Positions 16,859 through 24,491 of a DNA stretch of 60,496 nt are shown here, piece by piece; the stretch's first letter is position 1; every line of letters begins with the position of its first letter. Source of the DNA: an uncultured Prevotella sp. Its GTDB lineage: Bacteria > Bacteroidota > Bacteroidia > Bacteroidales > Bacteroidaceae. The notes beneath the pieces are model-generated. The model saw only the letters and a program-made list of their open reading frames with translations, ran no database searches and was not told where the DNA came from. A program made the position numbers and the translations under genes. The DNA is taken from contig CAJODK010000004.1 of the NCBI GenBank assembly GCA_905233245.1, positions 1 through 60,496 on the forward strand, in the 5' to 3' direction.

Positions 16859-16888
16859 CCCCTCTCTAGTGAAACGTCTAGAGAGGGG
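16859..16888 (-). terminator. Hairpin downstream of the HU-like gene
   Basis: An 11-bp perfect stem, CCCCTCTCTAG with CTAGAGAGGGG, has an 8-nt loop. It lies 12 bp beyond the stop codon of the minus-strand gene. The following tract on the minus strand (TGTGTTTATGG) is only weakly T-rich. Confidence 0.55.
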
Positions 16889-16900
16889 CTGGGGGGAGCC

Positions 16901-17353
16901 TTACGGCGTAGGCTTTGTGTGCTCCGCCAGGTCGATGATCTTGTAGTCGAAACCAGTGCCGGAGAGGGCACGGCCAGACAGACCGGAAGCCTTGCCGGGA
17001 GCAGCGGCATCCACCGAACGGGTGAACTCAGGGGTGAACCTCACACGGCCGCTCTTCACATTCTCAGCAATGCTGAAGTCGTCCTTCGTCAGGGCGCCAG
17101 TGGAGCGGATAGAGGGGTAGAAGTATCCCAGACCCTCGATGTGAAGCTTGCTCGAGTTGGCAATCTCATACGACATAACAGAAGCCATCTCGATGAGCAC
17201 CGCATAGACGTCGGACTCCTTCACAGAGACGTTCGCCTCGATGCGCTTCGCCAGCTCATGAGTGTTAATAATGTTAGGGGTGTACGTGCGAGCGTACCAC
17301 AGATTGTTGGACTGCTTGCGCTTGTCCTGCCTTACGGCGAGAAATACAGACAT
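16901..17353 (-). CDS. HU-family DNA-binding protein (HU-HIG type)
   Basis: A 150-aa basic protein of the Bacteroidota HU-HIG type. The N-terminal MSVFLAVRQDKRKQ segment, the helical region HELAKRIEANVSVKESDVYAVL and the beta-arm precursor LHIEGLGYFYPSIRS follow the HU/IHF fold. The C-terminal third is low in structure. It should bind DNA non-specifically or as an architectural factor. A strong Shine-Dalgarno match AAAGGAG (complement of 17360-17366) lies just upstream of the ATG, which is unusual for this phylum. It has its own promoter and a hairpin after the stop. It is the tRNA-proximal gene of the island. Confidence 0.85.
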   Translation of the reverse strand: MSVFLAVRQDKRKQSNNLWYARTYTPNIINTHELAKRIEANVSVKESDVYAVLIEMASVMSYEIANSSKLHIEGLGYFYPSIRSTGALTKDDFSIAENVKSGRVRFTPEFTRSVDAAAPGKASGLSGRALSGTGFDYKIIDLAEHTKPTP

Positions 17354-17420
17354 GATAATCTCCTTTCTTTTTTTAATTAAACATAAAACTTAACTTTGAT
17401 ATAGGTACCTTATCTACATA

Positions 17421-17452
17421 CAAAGGTACTAAATCTTTCTGACATACGCAAA
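17421..17452 (-). promoter_or_regulatory. Promoter of the HU-like gene
   Basis: On the minus strand TTTG (17449-17452) and TACCTTTG (17421-17428) are spaced 20 bp apart. Confidence 0.75.
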
Positions 17453-17518
17453 TTTTAATCCACTTAATTTCAGCATTTTAGTGTTAAAATATTCAAATGC
17501 TATTTCAACATTACAGCG

Positions 17519-17595
17519 GCATAGCGCCCACCTGCGGAAGCTTAGCACCCAGACGCGAGTGCTAAGCCCCTACGGATGGTGGCTAAGTGAGTACA
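17519..17595. repeat. Dispersed 21-bp minisatellite, copy A
   Basis: Units starting at 17519, 17540, 17561 and 17582 (partial) have the form GCWWAGCnCCCAnnnGCGnnn. The last unit supplies the stop codon of the minus-strand gene at 17583. The same unit is found at 54285-54364. Confidence 0.85.
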
Positions 17596-18524
17596 GGGAG
17601 TGGGGTGGCGTGGAAGGAGAGCAGCAAATCCGCCAGGTCTGTGTTGGCTGGATAGTGCTCCAGATGGTCGGAGATGTTGTAGTCGATGCCCTCTGTGAGA
17701 AGCATTCGCTGACTCCATTTCTCGTAGCATCCGGAGTCGGGAAAGAGGGTGACGCGGCGTCCACGGAGACAGGCGAGTTTCTCCTTCGCCAGTCCGCCGC
17801 TGCCTGCCGTGGCGAGCCATAGGTGGGAAGGGTCAGAGAGTGCCATCAGGAGGGCGGTCTTCTCGCTCTCTACGAGGCATACGTGTTTGTCCGCATGGAC
17901 GCCTAAGAGGTGCTCGCCGTATAGGCACTGGTATAGTTGCCAGTCCTGGGTCAAGAGCCCTTGGCGTATGAGCTGTATGTGCGTCCATCCCTGATAGCCC
18001 TTGCGGTGGCCGTCAGCGCCGTACTGCATGATGTGTCCGCCATGCACGCGCTGCAGAGTGTCCACCTGCCAGAAGATGACGTGCCCTCTGGGTGTGGCGC
18101 CTATCATGTAGTCGTCATAGACCTGCTGCAGTCGCTCCTCGGTCAGTCCTAACCTCCGCCCTGCGTCAGTCGTAAGCCACTGCCAGAAGGTGCTCTGCAC
18201 GCTGTGGCTCTGCACCACATACTCCATAGGCAGCGGACGGAATGGTGGCTGGGGCGGCGGCGTAAAAGCCTTTCGGGGCATCTTAAGGTTATGCTCCCTC
18301 GCCCACTGATGGTCCTTGAAATACTCGCTCGGCTTATAGTGGTATCCGCACGAATGCTCGTGGTCGCACTTGCCTACGTGGTCGGCCACGTACTGGCAGT
18401 CATTCTGTGTATCTACATAGCGCACGAAGCACTTCCTACGGCCGCACTCAGGGCACTCAAACTTCTGTTGTCTTCTGCCCGTCACCCTCGGTGTCTCAAG
18501 CAGGAATCTGTAATCGTTTGTCAT
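17583..18524 (-). CDS. DUF6371/primase-like protein with N-terminal zinc finger
   Basis: A 313-aa protein resembling the DUF6371 (PG0870-like) proteins of Bacteroidota mobile elements. The N-terminal zinc-binding segment has CPECGRRKCF followed by further Cys/His residues (KCDHEHSCGYH). The C-terminal half has Toprim-like acidic motifs, HVCLVESEKTALL and VTLFPDSGCYEKW, as in primase-related enzymes. I place the start at 18524 (MTNDYRFLLE). The frame stays open to 18620, but that extension encodes a heptamer repeat and part of a large hairpin. It follows the RepA-like ATPase gene on the same strand, and the pair suggests a DNA-replication function. Catalysis is not proven. Confidence 0.65.
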   Translation of the reverse strand: MTNDYRFLLETPRVTGRRQQKFECPECGRRKCFVRYVDTQNDCQYVADHVGKCDHEHSCGYHYKPSEYFKDHQWAREHNLKMPRKAFTPPPQPPFRPLPMEYVVQSHSVQSTFWQWLTTDAGRRLGLTEERLQQVYDDYMIGATPRGHVIFWQVDTLQRVHGGHIMQYGADGHRKGYQGWTHIQLIRQGLLTQDWQLYQCLYGEHLLGVHADKHVCLVESEKTALLMALSDPSHLWLATAGSGGLAKEKLACLRGRRVTLFPDSGCYEKWSQRMLLTEGIDYNISDHLEHYPANTDLADLLLSFHATPLPVLT

Positions 18525-18530
18525 GTTGGA

Positions 18531-18558
18531 AATGATAAATGAAAAATGATAAATTAAA
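18531..18558. repeat. Heptamer repeat x4 upstream of the primase-like gene
   Basis: AATGATA, AATGAAA, AATGATA and AATTAAA lie directly before the proposed start codon. Confidence 0.8.
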
Positions 18559-18635
18559 GATTTTTTTGGCGGATTCTCGTTTGTTGTTGGAGCCACTATA
18601 TATATAGGTGGCTCCGACAACAGACAAAAATCTTT
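18556..18635. repeat. Large imperfect inverted repeat between the RepA-like and primase-like genes
   Basis: The inner 15-bp arms (18582-18596 and 18608-18622, TGTTGTYGGAGCCAC) flank a loop made mostly of alternating TA (18597-18607). The outer arms are AAAGATTTTT (18556-18565) and AAAAATCTTT (18626-18635). A 12-13 nt segment on the left arm is unpaired. No T-run follows, so it is not a normal terminator. Confidence 0.85.
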
Positions 18636-18642
18636 CCGCGGG

Positions 18643-19773
18643 TCAGAAAGGAATTATATTCTCAGCTGATAAAGTAATTATGCCGTCAGCTTCAAAAACA
18701 TGCTTATCATTTATCCATTCTGTGATGTAAGCAGACACCGTAGGTCGCTTGCGCTTAAGCATATTTGTCAAAATCTCGGTCAGCTGCTTACGGCTAATTT
18801 GGCCACCCTTGTCATTGATGACCCTTATGCAAGTCTCTAACCGTTCTTTCTTTTCTGCTTCAGCGGACTCTCTGCGCTTCTGCTGCTGGTCAGCCCTGCG
18901 CTGCTCAATGAACTGCTGGCGCTGCTCGTCGGCATCCACTATATGGCCATCGTCGTCAAACATGATGCTCCATTCAGGCATCTCCTGATGGCGCGACTCG
19001 CTGCACGTGACGCTGATGATGCCACCCTGCTTCTTGCACTCCACCACCGTGCCAGCCTTCTGTGCCAGCATCGTGCCCAGGTGACCGCGCATGTTGTGGT
19101 CTTCGTCAGCCTTGTTAGTATGCAGTACGCACACCACGGCGCACTCATACTCCTGACTCATCACCTGCAGGTCGTGCATCAGCTTCTTAGCTATCGCCTC
19201 GTCGTTAAACGACGCCACGAACTCCACTATGCCGTCCACTATCACCACCTGAGGCTTGAAGTCAATGACCGCCTGCACCATCAGGTCGTAAAGCCTCTCA
19301 TAGTCGCAGCAGCGCAAGGCGTGCACATGCAGGTGGCTCGTGATGTAGTCGGCATCCACCCCCGTCATCTCCACGATGTCAGTCAGTATCTGCTTCACGT
19401 CAGGGCGGTTCTGCTCCGTGTCCAGCCACAGCACCCTGGGAGCCTCCAGCTCAGACTTCACCCTGAACTGCTCGCCCCTGAGCCATGCCGCCGCGCACAC
19501 CTTCAGCATCGTCGTCTTGCCCGCCTTCTGCTTAGCCTTCACGCCGTGGATGTCGAGCAGCGAGAACACCCCCACACCATCCACCGACAGCGAGTACTGT
19601 AGCGGCTCCACCTCAGTGTCCAGCGTTATCAGCGTCTCCTGGAGCACCCTACGGCGCTGCTCCTCCAGAGCCTCCTGCGCCCTGCGCTCCTCCGCCGCCT
19701 TCACCTCAGCTACCGACGGCTCCTTGACAGCCTGGTCAACAATTCCGTTGACCATGTTGATTTCGTTTCCCAT
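18643..19773 (-). CDS. RepA-like AAA family ATPase (AAA_25)
   Basis: A 376-aa RecA-fold ATPase related to the RepA/AAA_25 hexameric helicases of plasmids and integrative elements. A charged coiled-coil N-terminus (about 20-50) precedes the Walker A motif KAKQKAGKTTML (about 80-91). Further motifs are VLWLDTEQ, the Walker B stretch VVIVDGIVEFV and the histidine-containing VVCVLHTNK. A basic linker leads to a winged-helix-like C-terminus (ISRKQLTEILT). It probably acts with the primase-like protein 118 bp downstream. The start codon ATG lies after a run of T residues, and a 12-bp palindrome and hairpins lie upstream. Confidence 0.75.
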   Translation of the reverse strand: MGNEINMVNGIVDQAVKEPSVAEVKAAEERRAQEALEEQRRRVLQETLITLDTEVEPLQYSLSVDGVGVFSLLDIHGVKAKQKAGKTTMLKVCAAAWLRGEQFRVKSELEAPRVLWLDTEQNRPDVKQILTDIVEMTGVDADYITSHLHVHALRCCDYERLYDLMVQAVIDFKPQVVIVDGIVEFVASFNDEAIAKKLMHDLQVMSQEYECAVVCVLHTNKADEDHNMRGHLGTMLAQKAGTVVECKKQGGIISVTCSESRHQEMPEWSIMFDDDGHIVDADEQRQQFIEQRRADQQQKRRESAEAEKKERLETCIRVINDKGGQISRKQLTEILTNMLKRKRPTVSAYITEWINDKHVFEADGIITLSAENIIPF

Positions 19774-19807
19774 CTTTTTTACGTTTTTAGGGGATTGATA
19801 AAAAGAT

Positions 19808-19819
19808 GAGACCGGTCTC
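19808..19819. promoter_or_regulatory. 12-bp perfect palindrome upstream of the RepA-like gene
   Basis: GAGACCGGTCTC lies 35 bp before the start codon on the minus strand. The position suits an operator. No further function can be inferred. Confidence 0.5.
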
Positions 19820-20040
19820 CGTGCTCAATGTCCTTTTCAGTGCACCAGACAAAGAAGCACCACCAAGAGGGATTTTCCCTGATGGCAGTGCAAAATTACG
19901 CATAAGGCTTGGCATGACCTATTAATTAAGTGTATTCCTGACGTTATTACAAAGGGCCACTTAACACCTCCAAAACAACGTATTTATGCAGAAAAATGGT
20001 GATTATTAAGTCAAAAACGAAAAAAAGTAGTTCTTGGCAC

Positions 20041-20101
20041 TTACGTGTATGGATAAAATGAAGGTTTATACACGTAATAATTCACGAAACAGTATTTCGT
20101 G
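20041..20101. repeat. Paired inverted repeats with CACGTAA/CACGAAA words
   Basis: TTACGTGTAT (20041-20050) pairs with ATACACGTAA (20068-20077). CACGAAA (20083-20089) pairs with TTTCGTG (20095-20101). The 19774-20145 spacer holds no gene, so it may carry an origin or operator for the adjacent RepA-like gene. Confidence 0.7.
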
Positions 20102-20145
20102 TATAGATTGATGGCATAAAATAAAGAAAATGCATTACATGAAAA

Positions 20146-21333
20146 TCACTTCTTGTCGTGTATTTTTTTCACGTAATCATCAATTTTCTCTGTGAATTCC
20201 TTTTTTATTGCTTCCGTTTCCTTGTCAAAAAGAGACTTACTTGTAGCACCAGCTATGGCGGAGGGCTTTATTGTACTCCACTTACCGCCATTGGCTGTGT
20301 AGCGTTTGTTGAAATAACCAAGGAAGGATTTAGTGCCAACTTCAGGTTTACACCACTGCATGAAAGACAAAAGGAGAATGGCAGGCACCTTGTTTCGTTT
20401 GCACTTGGCAGGCAGGAGTTCGTCGAAGTGGTCTATGATATTGTTGATGTCTGCAATGTGTTCCTTGTCATTTCCGAATACCGCCATTGCCTTCATCATC
20501 TCAGGGTCTTCACCTGAGTCGCTGTAAGCCTTGAAAAGAGTTATTTTACTAATGTCACTTGGCGAACAGTTGTGAAAGTAGGTCTGTGCAAATTTATCTT
20601 TGGAATTACCTTGTTTGTATGCCTTTAGAACGGGATTGTGTTTGTCAGAACTAAGCGATTCGTCATTCATTATCGCATCTCTCATTTGTGGATTAGAATC
20701 CATTGCTATGATTATGTGCGCTTGTTCCCTCTGGCTCTTCTCTATAGCTTGGTCTAATAGTTTTAACAAAAGCTTGAAATCGCCTCTTGTTTCCCTCTCT
20801 TGCTGCAACTGCCTCTTACATTCATCTATGCAGTCATCAAGATTGCCATAAAACTCAAGCATTACAGTAAATAAATCCTTGACACACTGCGGATAACTCG
20901 GAAGTCCAAACAGGTCGGCAGAGTAATTGGGGGTGTTAATCATGGAGCGCTTATGAGCCTGAGGGTTCTCACACCCGTCAGGAAGTTTCCGTCTGAAAGG
21001 CTTGCAGAATATTTGGAATACTTTTTTTGCGCCTGAAGTGCCGCTGCGTATCTTCCGTGCAATCTTAATTGAAGAATCAAAGCACCTGTTGTTATCCGTT
21101 GTAAACCTTTTGTTAAACGTCTTGCCGAAGTCAAAAAGATGTTTCTTCTGCCGTTCTAACTTTACATTATAATCCTTAATGTCAAACGTTAGGTTAGAAA
21201 TCTCATCCTCGTCCAGACTCTTGCCGTTTATGGCATACAGAAGCCTATCCACATTGAAATTGTTGACGAACTCCAAAATCAAGTTCATCATCTCCATGGC
21301 ATTATGCCCTATATGTGGTGACGTTCGCGCCAT
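20146..21333 (-). CDS. Unknown 395-aa protein, distal gene of the island array
   Basis: I do not recognise this protein. It is soluble, rich in Lys, Asp and Asn, mostly helical, with charged helices at about 150-215 and at the C-terminus. It has no visible catalytic motif, signal peptide or membrane segment. I start it at ATG 21333 (MARTSPHIGHN) because an A/G-rich stretch precedes it. A TTG-initiated form from 21369 would start within the upstream spacer. It follows repeat R1 directly, but no copy of the repeat is found after its own stop. Its A+T-rich codon use resembles the restriction-modification genes rather than the RepA-like gene. Its place in a row of defence modules suggests, without proof, a defence or addiction role. 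Confidence 0.7.
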   Translation of the reverse strand: MARTSPHIGHNAMEMMNLILEFVNNFNVDRLLYAINGKSLDEDEISNLTFDIKDYNVKLERQKKHLFDFGKTFNKRFTTDNNRCFDSSIKIARKIRSGTSGAKKVFQIFCKPFRRKLPDGCENPQAHKRSMINTPNYSADLFGLPSYPQCVKDLFTVMLEFYGNLDDCIDECKRQLQQERETRGDFKLLLKLLDQAIEKSQREQAHIIIAMDSNPQMRDAIMNDESLSSDKHNPVLKAYKQGNSKDKFAQTYFHNCSPSDISKITLFKAYSDSGEDPEMMKAMAVFGNDKEHIADINNIIDHFDELLPAKCKRNKVPAILLLSFMQWCKPEVGTKSFLGYFNKRYTANGGKWSTIKPSAIAGATSKSLFDKETEAIKKEFTEKIDDYVKKIHDKK

Positions 21334-21374
21334 CTTTTTAATTTCTACTCCATACAACAATCGTGCCAAAAGAA

Positions 21375-21424
21375 ATTCCCTGACAAACTTTGCGGTCGGT
21401 CAGGGATTGTGAGTTTCTTTAGCA
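21375..21424. repeat. Cassette-boundary element R1
   Basis: TCCCTGAC (21377-21384) pairs with GTCAGGGA (21399-21406), followed by AGTTTCTTTAGCA ending at 21424. It begins 1 bp from the stop codon of the 60-aa gene. TCCC to GGGA spans 30 bp. It is nearly identical to R3. Confidence 0.9.
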
Positions 21425-21425
21425 G

Positions 21426-21608
21426 TCAGATGCTCAGATACCGAGATTTCACTTCGCTATATACGGCGGGATTAAGTTCTGCTCCTTGTTGCAGCATGCA
21501 TTGCATCGTGAAGTGCAGCTCCCTCTTCATGCGGCTCGCAGATGCCCTCATCGCAGGGCCTTCAGCAACAAGAAAGTTGTATTCCTTGTCAATATTTATG
21601 TACTCCAT
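21426..21608 (-). CDS. Unknown 60-aa protein coupled to the HpaII-type endonuclease
   Basis: The ATG follows the endonuclease stop codon directly (TAAATG), so it is probably translated by re-initiation. The 60-aa product has an acidic N-terminus (MEYINIDKEYNFLVAEGPAM) and a basic helical centre. No family is recognised. It could be a control or accessory subunit of the restriction-modification module. Its stop codon TGA abuts repeat R1, which marks it as the last gene of that module. A chance open frame is possible but unlikely given the exact coupling. Confidence 0.6.
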   Translation of the reverse strand: MEYINIDKEYNFLVAEGPAMRASASRMKRELHFTMQCMLQQGAELNPAVYSEVKSRYLSI

Positions 21609-22691
21609 TTATTTCTTAAATCTTATCTGTAGGTTTAACTTCATATACGCTCGACCGTCTTCCCCACGATACAGCGAACCGAACTGATAGCGACTGCGGC
21701 TGGCTCTGTCCAGACGTGTATTGTAGAACAGGTAGTCCTCAACGTCATTCTTGTTGTAGAAGTGGTAGCAGACGATGTCCCCATCGCTCTTTACTACGAG
21801 GTAACCGCCATTGGCATCGTAGTGCCCGTTCCACTCTTTGGCGGAGGTCATGCCCAATGCGGAATCAAGCAACAGCACTTTCATCTTGTGCTCATAAAAT
21901 GTAAGTACGTTTTTACCGCTGAAGTTAAAGGGATTCTCCTTGGCTATTGCTTCTATAATGTCCTTAGTGTGGGTGCTGGCGTTTGGCATGCTACCCAGCA
22001 CCAGGCATCGTGCTACCAGTTCAGGCATGCACATATCAAGAAACAACAGGTTATTCTTGAATGTCTGATTGTCTATCTCGTGATACGTCAATTCACAACC
22101 TTTGTCAATCAGAGCCTGCATTCTTGGCAGATGATCATGTATAGCATTTATCCTTGCAATGTCTTCATCGCTCAATTCTTTTCCCGTCACTCTGTAGGTA
22201 ATGTTGGTGGACTTGCCTGGATTTAACAGCGTAGAGGAACTGCCGAGCTGAGATTTTATACTGAATCCTAGCAGAGGAGTCATATTCGTTCTGAGGTCGT
22301 GAATGACAATATGAATGTCTGCCTTGTCTTGAGAAGGTGCTTTCAGTTTTTCACATCCTATCTGAGACATAAAACATTCTGTATCAGGGATAGAAAATGC
22401 TCTATCATTAGCACTCTTTATTCTTTCTAGCAACAAAGAAGACTCTTCCATGAATTTATCCATAGGTATTCTAGAAAATTCATTGCCATCCTCATCTATC
22501 ACCACAATGTTTTGCTGTTTGTTAGGCTTGTATTCAAACCTTTTACTCTCTTCACGAATAATATTGAGAATGGGATAATACAAATCGAGTTTGTTAAGAT
22601 TTGCATCACCTGCGTGCACTTTGCCTTCACCTAATAGACGAAATAAAGCGTATATTTCGCTCCATTCTCCTTTGTTTCCTGTTATTGCCAT
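21609..22691 (-). CDS. HpaII-family type II restriction endonuclease
   Basis: A 360-aa protein very close in length to R.HpaII, with the family opening GNKGEWSEIYALFRLLGEGK followed by LNKLDLYYPILNIIREE. The segment DIHIVIHDLRTN followed by GFSIKSQLG matches the D-x(n)-SxKSQ active-site arrangement of PD-(D/E)XK nucleases. HpaII enzymes cleave CCGG; the same target is inferred here, not shown. The gene starts 4 bp after the methyltransferase stop, giving the protective order methyltransferase first, nuclease second, and it is followed directly by the 60-aa gene. Confidence 0.85.
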   Translation of the reverse strand: MAITGNKGEWSEIYALFRLLGEGKVHAGDANLNKLDLYYPILNIIREESKRFEYKPNKQQNIVVIDEDGNEFSRIPMDKFMEESSLLLERIKSANDRAFSIPDTECFMSQIGCEKLKAPSQDKADIHIVIHDLRTNMTPLLGFSIKSQLGSSSTLLNPGKSTNITYRVTGKELSDEDIARINAIHDHLPRMQALIDKGCELTYHEIDNQTFKNNLLFLDMCMPELVARCLVLGSMPNASTHTKDIIEAIAKENPFNFSGKNVLTFYEHKMKVLLLDSALGMTSAKEWNGHYDANGGYLVVKSDGDIVCYHFYNKNDVEDYLFYNTRLDRASRSRYQFGSLYRGEDGRAYMKLNLQIRFKK

Positions 22692-22695
22692 ATCT

Positions 22696-24015
22696 TTATA
22701 TTCCTAACATTTCTAGTTCTTTCTCTGCTGTAGCCTGTATGGCAGGTACTGCTACCGAGTTGCCAAATTGTTTGTATGCCGAAGCATCAGCAACTACAAT
22801 CTTAAAGGTATCTGGGAATCCCTGTAGGCGTGCCCACTCGCGAGGTGTCATTCTGCGTATGCCGTCACGATTCACTTCTCCCTTAATGTGCGTAATTGGT
22901 GTAAAATCTTTCAGGCGCTTATCAACTACAAGATTGCGCTCTCTGCCCATACCCCCGACAACGATAGCGTTGGCAACTCCATCAATATCTATTATCTCAT
23001 AGCCAAAGCCGTGACCTGCTGCTTCATGACGAGCTCGATGCCTTTTCAAAGTCTCAACATAAACTGTCGAAAGATAATACTTCACAGAAGGCACCTCGCT
23101 TTCCATTACATCACGAAACTTTGGACGTTTATCGCCCTTTGTCGTAGGTTCTGGGTACTTGAACTTACTAACGTCTATGTTTAAGTCTTTCCTAAAACCT
23201 ATAATGTATATGCGCTCACGGTGCTGAGGTACACCATAATCCATCGCATTTAGTACTTGAGGAGGAACAACATCGTACCCAGAGTCATTCAGGTGTTCCA
23301 ATATTGTCTTCAGTGTACGACCTTTATCATGTATTGCCAACCCCTTTACATTCTCTAGGAAGAAAGCCTTGGGCTGATGTTTGCGAAGAATTGCCTCTAT
23401 CTCAAAGAAAAGAGTGCCTCGTGTTTCATCCTTGAAACCGAGTCTGCGTCCTGCAAGGGAAAATGCCTGGCAAGGAAAACCACCACACAGAATGTCAAAA
23501 TTCTTAGGAATATAATTCTTTGTAGACTCCTTTGTTATATCGCCAAACGGCATTTCACCGTAATTGGCAAAATAGCTTTGTTGAGCCTTTACGTCAAACT
23601 CTGACGAATACACACACTTTCCACCAAGATTCTGAAGTGCTATTCTAAAGCCGCCAATACCAGCGAAGAGGTCAATAAAAGTAAACTTAGGATTCTTTGG
23701 GGCGGGAAAAGGGACATTGAAGAAGTCTGAAAACAAATCCAACTGCATGGCATCCTCTGACGCCATACCTATGTTCTCATACTCAAAATCATCCAAATAC
23801 CCTTGATCATACTCCTTGCGACTTAAGAATTCCTTTATAGCCCATGCGATTTCTTCCTTGCGCTCGCTAGATAAATCCTCGTCTCCATTGTGAAGATATT
23901 GGCTCAACACCGCCATCTGATTCTCGTACGATGTCTCGCCATACACTTTCACCCCATCTTCGGTGATGGATTCAGGGAAGTTGGACAAGCCTGTATGTTG
24001 AATATTTTTATTCAT
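22696..24015 (-). CDS. DNA (cytosine-5-)-methyltransferase of the HpaII-type module
   Basis: A 439-aa C5 methyltransferase. After a ~110-residue N-terminal extension come motif I FTFIDLFAGIGGF (111-123), motif IV GGFPCQAFSLAGRR with catalytic Cys182, motif VI FFLENVKGL, motif VIII QHRERIYIIGF and motif X QFGNSVAVPA. It should protect host DNA from the adjacent HpaII-type nuclease. The N-terminal extension has no recognised function but may regulate expression. A -7 element lies 26 nt upstream of the start and 6 bp from repeat R2. Confidence 0.93.
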   Translation of the reverse strand: MNKNIQHTGLSNFPESITEDGVKVYGETSYENQMAVLSQYLHNGDEDLSSERKEEIAWAIKEFLSRKEYDQGYLDDFEYENIGMASEDAMQLDLFSDFFNVPFPAPKNPKFTFIDLFAGIGGFRIALQNLGGKCVYSSEFDVKAQQSYFANYGEMPFGDITKESTKNYIPKNFDILCGGFPCQAFSLAGRRLGFKDETRGTLFFEIEAILRKHQPKAFFLENVKGLAIHDKGRTLKTILEHLNDSGYDVVPPQVLNAMDYGVPQHRERIYIIGFRKDLNIDVSKFKYPEPTTKGDKRPKFRDVMESEVPSVKYYLSTVYVETLKRHRARHEAAGHGFGYEIIDIDGVANAIVVGGMGRERNLVVDKRLKDFTPITHIKGEVNRDGIRRMTPREWARLQGFPDTFKIVVADASAYKQFGNSVAVPAIQATAEKELEMLGI

Positions 24016-24040
24016 TGAAAATGTTTCTCAAAAACGGTTA

Positions 24041-24048
24041 CAAAGATA
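24041..24048 (-). promoter_or_regulatory. Promoter -7 element of the restriction-modification module
   Basis: TATCTTTG on the minus strand, 25 nt before the methyltransferase ATG. No TTG is found at the standard -33 spacing; that position falls inside repeat R2. Confidence 0.55.
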
Positions 24049-24054
24049 AGAAAA

Positions 24055-24103
24055 ATTCCCCAATAGATCATTAAGTCTGTCAGGGAATTAAGTTTCTTTA
24101 GCA
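24055..24103. repeat. Cassette-boundary element R2
   Basis: AATTCCC (24054-24060) pairs with GGGAATT (24083-24089), and AGTTTCTTTAGCA ends at 24103. TCCC to GGGA spans 30 bp. From GTCAGGG onward 25 bp are identical to R4. It lies 25 bp from the stop of the 72-aa gene. Confidence 0.9.
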
Positions 24104-24128
24104 AATCAAAAGTGGATGTTCTTTGACC

Positions 24129-24347
24129 TCAAGGTTCAAATTGACCCAAGCCTCTTTTAATTCTATCGTTAAAATCCTTGTTATAGGCTTTTAATTCCTC
24201 TTCATTACTATTCATTGATGCGACATATCGGGCTTCATCATACATAGAATACCACTCACGTAGAGTATCCAGACTGCTTTCTGAAACAATCTTCTCTATA
24301 AACTCTATTTTCTGTTGTGCAAGTGAGTCGTTGTAACTATTCTGCAT
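24129..24347 (-). CDS. Unknown 72-aa protein forming its own module
   Basis: A small acidic, helical protein (start MQNSYNDSLAQQKIEFIEKI) with no recognised family, signal peptide or membrane segment. It is preceded by a full promoter (TTG, 20 bp, TAACTTTG) and bounded by repeat R3 upstream and R2 downstream, so it forms a complete one-gene module. In size and setting it could be a solitary antitoxin, an anti-restriction factor or the remnant of a larger system. None of these is supported by a motif. Confidence 0.65.
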   Translation of the reverse strand: MQNSYNDSLAQQKIEFIEKIVSESSLDTLREWYSMYDEARYVASMNSNEEELKAYNKDFNDRIKRGLGQFEP

Positions 24348-24373
24348 TGTGATATGATATTATTCCACGAGTG

Positions 24374-24404
24374 CAAAGTTAAGGATTTCTTTCGTAATTT
24401 GCAA
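24374..24404 (-). promoter_or_regulatory. Promoter of the 72-aa gene
   Basis: On the minus strand TTG (24402-24404) and TAACTTTG (24374-24381) are spaced 20 bp apart. Confidence 0.75.
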
Positions 24405-24424
24405 GTTTTTCGAAGAAAAAGATA

Positions 24425-24474
24425 ATTCCCTGACAAACCTTGCGGTCGGTCAGGGAATATGAGTTTCTTTAGCA
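24425..24474. repeat. Cassette-boundary element R3
   Basis: A perfect 10-bp stem, ATTCCCTGAC (24425-24434) with GTCAGGGAAT (24449-24458), is followed by AGTTTCTTTAGCA ending at 24474. TCCC to GGGA spans 30 bp. On the minus strand the second arm runs into a T-rich tract, consistent with a terminator. Confidence 0.92.
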
Positions 24475-24491
24475 GTCAGATACAGTATGCT

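Noticed and set aside
16859..16888. 11-bp perfect hairpin as an insertion-sequence end
   Set aside because: No transposase, target duplication or second copy is present; its place after the HU gene fits a terminator better.
18525..18620. N-terminal extension of the primase-like protein
   Set aside because: The extra residues are encoded by a heptamer repeat and a hairpin; the ATG at 18524 gives the family-like start.
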